Source: an uncultured Caryophanales bacterium
GTDB taxonomy: Bacteria > Bacillota_I > Bacilli_A > RF39 > UBA660
Assembly (NCBI GenBank): GCA_946414975.1
Contig: CAMKQS010000056.1
Location: 1-9,626, forward strand
Length of the DNA stretch: 9,626 bases
Reading direction: 5' to 3'
The notes beneath the pieces are model-generated. The model made no database searches and had not been told where the DNA came from. It saw only the letters and a list, made by a program, of their open reading frames with translations. The translations under genes were made by a program, and so were the position numbers. Position 1 is the stretch's first letter. Each line of letters begins with the position of its first letter. Below, piece by piece: positions 6,518-9,626 of the stretch.

Positions 6518-7240
6518 ATGTTTGATAATCCATTACTGTTATCACTATGTGTCATTCCAAGTATGTTAATACTGTGGTACATATATATTAAAGATAAATC
6601 TGAAAAAGAACCATTTTATTTAATAATAATATTGTTTATTGGTGGAATTATTTCCTGTTTAATATCTATACTAATATCTATACTATCTAAACAATATATA
6701 CCTTATTTAAATATGAATTATTATAATATGAATATATTTGAAATATTTGTTAAAGTATTTGTTGTCATTACATTATCAGAAGAACTCACTAAATGGATAA
6801 TTAATTATATAACTATATGGAGAAATAAAAACTTTAAACATATATATGATCCTATAATATATTCTGCTTGTACTGCTTTAGGATTTGCTACTTTTGAAAA
6901 TATTATTTATGTTACAAATTATCACAATAACGGAATTATGATTGCAATTATGAGAGGCTTAATATCAATTCCAAGCCATGCTGTATTTGGAATATATTCT
7001 GGATTTTATCTTGGTATAAGTAAAAATGCATATGTGTGCGATAAAAAAGATAAAGCCTTAAAATATAAAATACTTAGTATATTGGTTCCTATAATATTAC
7101 ATTTTACATTTGATATATTGCTTATTAAAACAAATATAATAAAGTATAGTTTATTTATAATTTATTTAACTATTTTATATATAACTGCATTAAAAAAAAT
7201 AAAAAGATTATCTAGTGTATCTAAACCACTAAAAAGTTAA
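6518..7240 (+). CDS. prsW: PrsW-family intramembrane metalloprotease
   Basis: This 240-residue polytopic membrane protease belongs to the PrsW family (related to the CPBP/Abi glutamic-type proteases). In Bacillus subtilis PrsW makes the first cut in the anti-sigma factor RsiW. The family motifs are all present: KDKSEKEP (25-32) after the first helix, EELTKW with E88-E89, GFATFEN with E127-N128, PSHAVFG with H154, and LHFTFD with H195 and D199. About seven or eight helices are visible. AGAGGTG precedes the ATG. No sigma/anti-sigma pair is in the window, so the substrate is unknown. It is a single-gene unit, divergent from the HAD operon and convergent with dltC, whose stop codon it overlaps. 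The end of the gene forms the arm of a shared terminator. Confidence 0.93.
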   Translation: MFDNPLLLSLCVIPSMLILWYIYIKDKSEKEPFYLIIILFIGGIISCLISILISILSKQYIPYLNMNYYNMNIFEIFVKVFVVITLSEELTKWIINYITIWRNKNFKHIYDPIIYSACTALGFATFENIIYVTNYHNNGIMIAIMRGLISIPSHAVFGIYSGFYLGISKNAYVCDKKDKALKYKILSILVPIILHFTFDILLIKTNIIKYSLFIIYLTILYITALKKIKRLSSVSKPLKS

Positions 7241-7257
7241 TCTTTTTTATTTTTTAA
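7193..7257. terminator. Shared bidirectional terminator of prsW and dltC
   Basis: A long AT stem, AAAAAATAAAAAGATTA near 7194-7210, pairs with its complement at 7238-7256 (one bulge). Inside it sits a second hairpin, TAGTG (7213-7217) with CACTA (7227-7231). The element has T runs on both strands and lies within the last codons of both convergent genes. Confidence 0.65.
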
Positions 7258-7473
7258 ATAATCACTAATTAATTCTTCTATTCCTTTAACTGTTCTTAAT
7301 TTGTCTCTATCTATTCTTGTTGGATATAATACTATGCCGTTATCTTCCAAAGTAGAAAACAATTCTATTAGCATTAATGAGTCTAAAATCCCACTATCTA
7401 TTAAATCAGTAGAATCATCATATACTTTCTCATCTTCGCATAAATCATATAATATTTTTTTTACATCAATCAT
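7237..7473 (-). CDS. dltC: D-alanyl carrier protein
   Basis: This 78-residue acidic carrier protein has the size of DltC. DLIDSGILDSL (23-33) contains the LDSL motif, in which S32 would carry 4'-phosphopantetheine. The IDRDKLRTVKGIEELI part (54-69) matches the third-helix end of DltC proteins (DRD...TP.KI). In the known pathway DltA loads D-alanine on this thioester arm for transfer to teichoic acid through DltB and DltD. The start overlaps the end of dltA by 8 bases, so the two are translated as a pair. It is the last gene of its operon and its stop overlaps that of prsW. A general acyl carrier protein is the alternative, but the adjacent DltA-type adenylation gene favours DltC. Confidence 0.82.
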   Translation of the reverse strand: MIDVKKILYDLCEDEKVYDDSTDLIDSGILDSLMLIELFSTLEDNGIVLYPTRIDRDKLRTVKGIEELISDYLKNKKD

Positions 7474-8860
7474 TTAATAAACTCTTTCTATCTATTTTTA
7501 AATTATCATTAATTGGTAATTCATCACATATAATAATTATTTTTGGAATCATATATTTAGGAATAAGTTTTTCTAATTCTTTTTTTATATTAATAGACTT
7601 ACTAACAATTACATAAGCTTTCAAATATTTAATAATATCTTTATCATATATAGGAACAACAACACAATCTTTAACTTGTTTAATTTTTTTTATATTTAAT
7701 TCTATATCATCTAATTCAATTCTATATCCTTTATATTTTATTTGATTATCCATTCTTCCTTTGAAATATAATTTATTATCTATTATATATCCCATATCAT
7801 TTGTTTTATAACAATCTATTCCATCCTTGTTATAGTATCCACCGTTATTATTATTTAAATAACCACTAAATACATTTTTACCTTTCAATACTATTTCATT
7901 ATTAACAATAACTATTTCGGTTGCAGAATTTTTAATATCTCCAACTGGTAATATATCATATTTGAGCATATCTCTATTAATATTTATAGCCGTTACTGCT
8001 GATGTTGCTTCAGTTGGTCCGTATGCATTAATTATCTTTAAATCATTAAATCTAAGAAATAAATCTTCTACTATCTTTTTATCCAATGTTTCTCCACAAA
8101 AATAAATACATTTTAATCTATCAAAATAATTATTATTAAATTCTTTATTAATTAAGCACAATTTCATAAATGTTGGAGTTACCACCATTAAATCTACTTT
8201 TTTTATTACATCAAACATTTCGTTATAATTATTAATAAAATCATTATTAATAGAAATCAAAGTATGACCATTAAATAATGAATAATACATATCTGTAACA
8301 CTTAAATCAAAACTAAAATTAGCTTGATTTAAAACATTTATATTCTTATAATTGCATAATGGTTTTAATGAACTTATCCAGGTTGCGAAGTTAAATAAAT
8401 TAGAATATTTAATTGGTACTCCTTTAGGTATTCCCGTACTTCCTGATGTAAATATTATATAAGCTATGTCATTATTATTTTCAACTATTTTATTAAACTT
8501 GTAATTAATTAAATCCTCTAATTTACATTTTTTAATATTAGTTAACTCAATTTTATTATTAGTAATCATTAGACTAGATTTAGATATTTTAATTATGTCT
8601 TTTAATCTTTCTTTAGGAGTATTTACTGATACTGGAATATATGCTCTTTTAGCTATTAAACAAGATATTATCGCAATATAATAATCTATACTTTTCTCTC
8701 CATATATAATTACTGGACTACTATCTTGTCTTTTTAGATAATCTGCATAAGTACTAGCTTTATTAAATAATTCTTCATATGTTATAGAATTATCTTCTAT
8801 TATATAAGCAATTTTTTTTGAATTATTATTTACTACTTCTTTAATTTTTTTTACTATCAT
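7466..8860 (-). CDS. dltA: D-alanine--D-alanyl carrier protein ligase (DltA)
   Basis: This cytosolic adenylation enzyme activates D-alanine with ATP and transfers it to DltC. Its 464 residues are shorter than the usual 500 or so. The ATP loop is FTSGSTGIPKG (137-147). The DltA-type substrate motif FSFDLSVTDMY is at 182-192, and FCGE (254-257) contains C255, the position linked to D-Ala preference in DltA. NAYGPTEAT is at 278-286, KTNDMG (352-357) replaces the usual RTGD, and GRMDNQIKYKGYRIEL is at 368-383. The C-terminal catalytic lysine is K455 in NLKIDRK. All functional motifs are present. The ATG follows directly after the vanW stop codon (TAAATG), with AAGGTG as ribosome site, and the 3' end overlaps dltC. 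dltB and dltD do not follow. An amino-acid-adenylating NRPS-like role is possible but less likely. Confidence 0.92.
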   Translation of the reverse strand: MIVKKIKEVVNNNSKKIAYIIEDNSITYEELFNKASTYADYLKRQDSSPVIIYGEKSIDYYIAIISCLIAKRAYIPVSVNTPKERLKDIIKISKSSLMITNNKIELTNIKKCKLEDLINYKFNKIVENNNDIAYIIFTSGSTGIPKGVPIKYSNLFNFATWISSLKPLCNYKNINVLNQANFSFDLSVTDMYYSLFNGHTLISINNDFINNYNEMFDVIKKVDLMVVTPTFMKLCLINKEFNNNYFDRLKCIYFCGETLDKKIVEDLFLRFNDLKIINAYGPTEATSAVTAININRDMLKYDILPVGDIKNSATEIVIVNNEIVLKGKNVFSGYLNNNNGGYYNKDGIDCYKTNDMGYIIDNKLYFKGRMDNQIKYKGYRIELDDIELNIKKIKQVKDCVVVPIYDKDIIKYLKAYVIVSKSINIKKELEKLIPKYMIPKIIIICDELPINDNLKIDRKSLLND

Positions 8861-9519
8861 TTAGTCACACCTTATTTCATTCTTAGGTATTAGAGAATAA
8901 TCGTACATAACTAAAGAATGATTATCAAGTATTAATTCTTTTTTTATCTCCTTATTACTCTTTTTATCAATAGTAATTTTATATATTTGAGATATTCTAT
9001 AATACTTTCCATTTTCTTTTTTAAAATGGTGATTTTCTTCTTTTAATTTATATCTATAAGGAAGATCTTTTTCACATCTTAATTCACCGTATAATTGACC
9101 ATCACTCACCCATACTAGTATTTGAATATCTTGATCTAAATTATTCTTAAATCTATAATCTATATGGTTATAGCACACTGATGTTCCGGTTCCAAAAGGA
9201 ACTCTCCTTCTTTCATCAGGAAATAATGCATCAGAATGATGATGAAGTTCAACAACTTCAAGTGGACTATTTAGAACTAAATAATGAATCATATTTCCCA
9301 TTTGACATAATCCACCACCAACACCAGATATTAAACCTTTTCTTCCAATTACAAGTCCATCCTTATAACCCTTTTTATAAGTAGGTTTTCCTATTATTTT
9401 CCAATATGAAAAAATCCCGTTTTATCTACCATTATTGGAAATAGTATTATAATAATAAATATATATAACTCTGATATTAACTCTAAAATTCTCTTTTCTT
9501 TTTTTAATACTTCATTCAT
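8861..9519 (-). pseudogene. vanW: VanW-family protein gene with a one-base frameshift
   Basis: VanW proteins occur beside VanB-type glycopeptide resistance genes and widely in Bacillota, and their biochemical role is unknown. From 9397 down to 8861 one frame encodes a clear VanW domain: FSYWKIIGKPTYKKGYKDG, GVGGGLCQMGN, HHHSDALFPDERRRVPFG, YNHIDYRFKNN and RCEKDLPYRY. That frame has a stop just upstream. The real start is the ATG at 9519, preceded by AGGTG, in another frame. It encodes a basic N-terminus, one membrane segment (about 17-30) and VDKTGFF, then stops at 9394. Adding one T to the six-T run (9409-9414) fuses the two into MVDKTGFFSYWK, matching the family. The joined product would be about 219 residues, shorter than VanW's 270 or so. 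The ATG at 9301 is internal and cuts the GGGLCQ motif. This is either a true frameshift or an assembly indel. Confidence 0.85.
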
Positions 9520-9531
9520 AGAACACCTACT

Positions 9532-9544
9532 TTAATTCATTATA
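9532..9544 (-). promoter_or_regulatory. Extended -10 promoter of the vanW-dltA-dltC operon
   Basis: On the minus strand TGATATAAT places a perfect TATAAT (9539-9544) after a TGn extension, with a start near 9532 and the AGGTG ribosome site just downstream. The -35 region at 17 bases (TTTCTT) is poor. TTGACA of the terminal repeat lies 35 bases upstream, too far to pair with this -10. Confidence 0.55.
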
Positions 9545-9579
9545 TCATTAACTAAAAATAAAAGAAACACCATTGTAAA

Positions 9580-9624
9580 TGTCAATCTTTTTTTGGACAA
9601 AAATGTCAATTTCAAATTTGGACA
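9580..9624. repeat. Tandem TGTCAAT...GGACA repeat, possible insertion-sequence end
   Basis: Two copies of TGTCAAT-spacer-TTGGACA lie at 9580-9599 and 9604-9624, with four bases between them. Each copy starts TGTC and ends GACA. Multiple short repeats with TG/CA boundaries are a feature of IS21-family termini, and I recall similar TGTCCA...TTGACA ends there. No transposase is in the window, so the body would lie beyond base 9626. The family assignment is tentative. Confidence 0.5.
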
Positions 9625-9626
9625 CT

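Noticed and set aside
8861..9301. VanW read as a complete 146-residue gene starting at 9301
   Set aside because: That ATG is inside GGGLCQMGNM, has no ribosome site, and the same frame continues upstream through conserved VanW sequence.
9181..9384. Plus-strand open frame of 67 codons
   Set aside because: It is antisense to the conserved VanW domain, including GGGLCQ, and has no supporting signals.
9409..9414. Programmed frameshift or transcriptional slippage in vanW
   Set aside because: Six T is short for polymerase slippage, and no stimulatory hairpin or Shine-Dalgarno-like spacer is evident. A mutation or indel error is simpler.

Overview
The window is very AT-rich and uses TGG for Trp with standard stop codons, so it reads in ordinary code 11. 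Purine-rich ribosome sites, TTGACA/TATAAT promoters, a T-box leader on tyrS, Dlt-type adenylation and carrier genes, a PrsW protease and a VanW protein all point to a low-GC Bacillota, possibly an uncultured gut member of the Bacilli or Clostridia. The exact class cannot be read from the sequence. I see no phage genes, tRNA, rRNA or CRISPR array.

Layout. (1) Bases 83-1746 hold two divergent genes: a leftward polytopic membrane protein and a rightward kinase-fold protein with its own extended -10 promoter. (2) Bases 1756-2676 hold a leftward gene of unknown function. It lacks a convincing start, and its open frame runs 29 codons further upstream, which suggests a 5' frameshift. (3) Bases 2872-4345 hold tyrS behind a full T-box leader and a consensus promoter. 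(4) Bases 4342-6358 hold a tightly coupled leftward operon: HAD phosphatase, deoC and a membrane-anchored Tim44-like zinc-ribbon protein. Its promoter overlaps, at the -35 box, the divergent promoter of (5) prsW at 6518-7240. (6) Bases 7237-9519 hold a leftward operon of vanW, dltA and dltC. It converges on prsW with overlapping stop codons and a shared hairpin terminator. (7) Bases 9580-9624 carry a tandem TGTCAAT...GGACA repeat resembling the end of an IS21-type insertion sequence.

How the genes work together. HAD and DeoC fit salvage or breakdown of deoxyribonucleosides and sugar phosphates. TyrRS is housekeeping and is controlled by uncharged tRNA-Tyr. VanW-DltA-DltC is a cell-envelope cassette: DltA should adenylate D-alanine and load it on DltC. 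The acceptor-side genes dltB and dltD are not in the window, and VanW takes the upstream position. The vanW frame is broken by one base at a run of six T (coding strand), while everything downstream of the break still reads as conserved VanW. This break and the broken 5' end at about 2760 both lie in or near short homopolymers, so assembly indels must be considered beside true decay.
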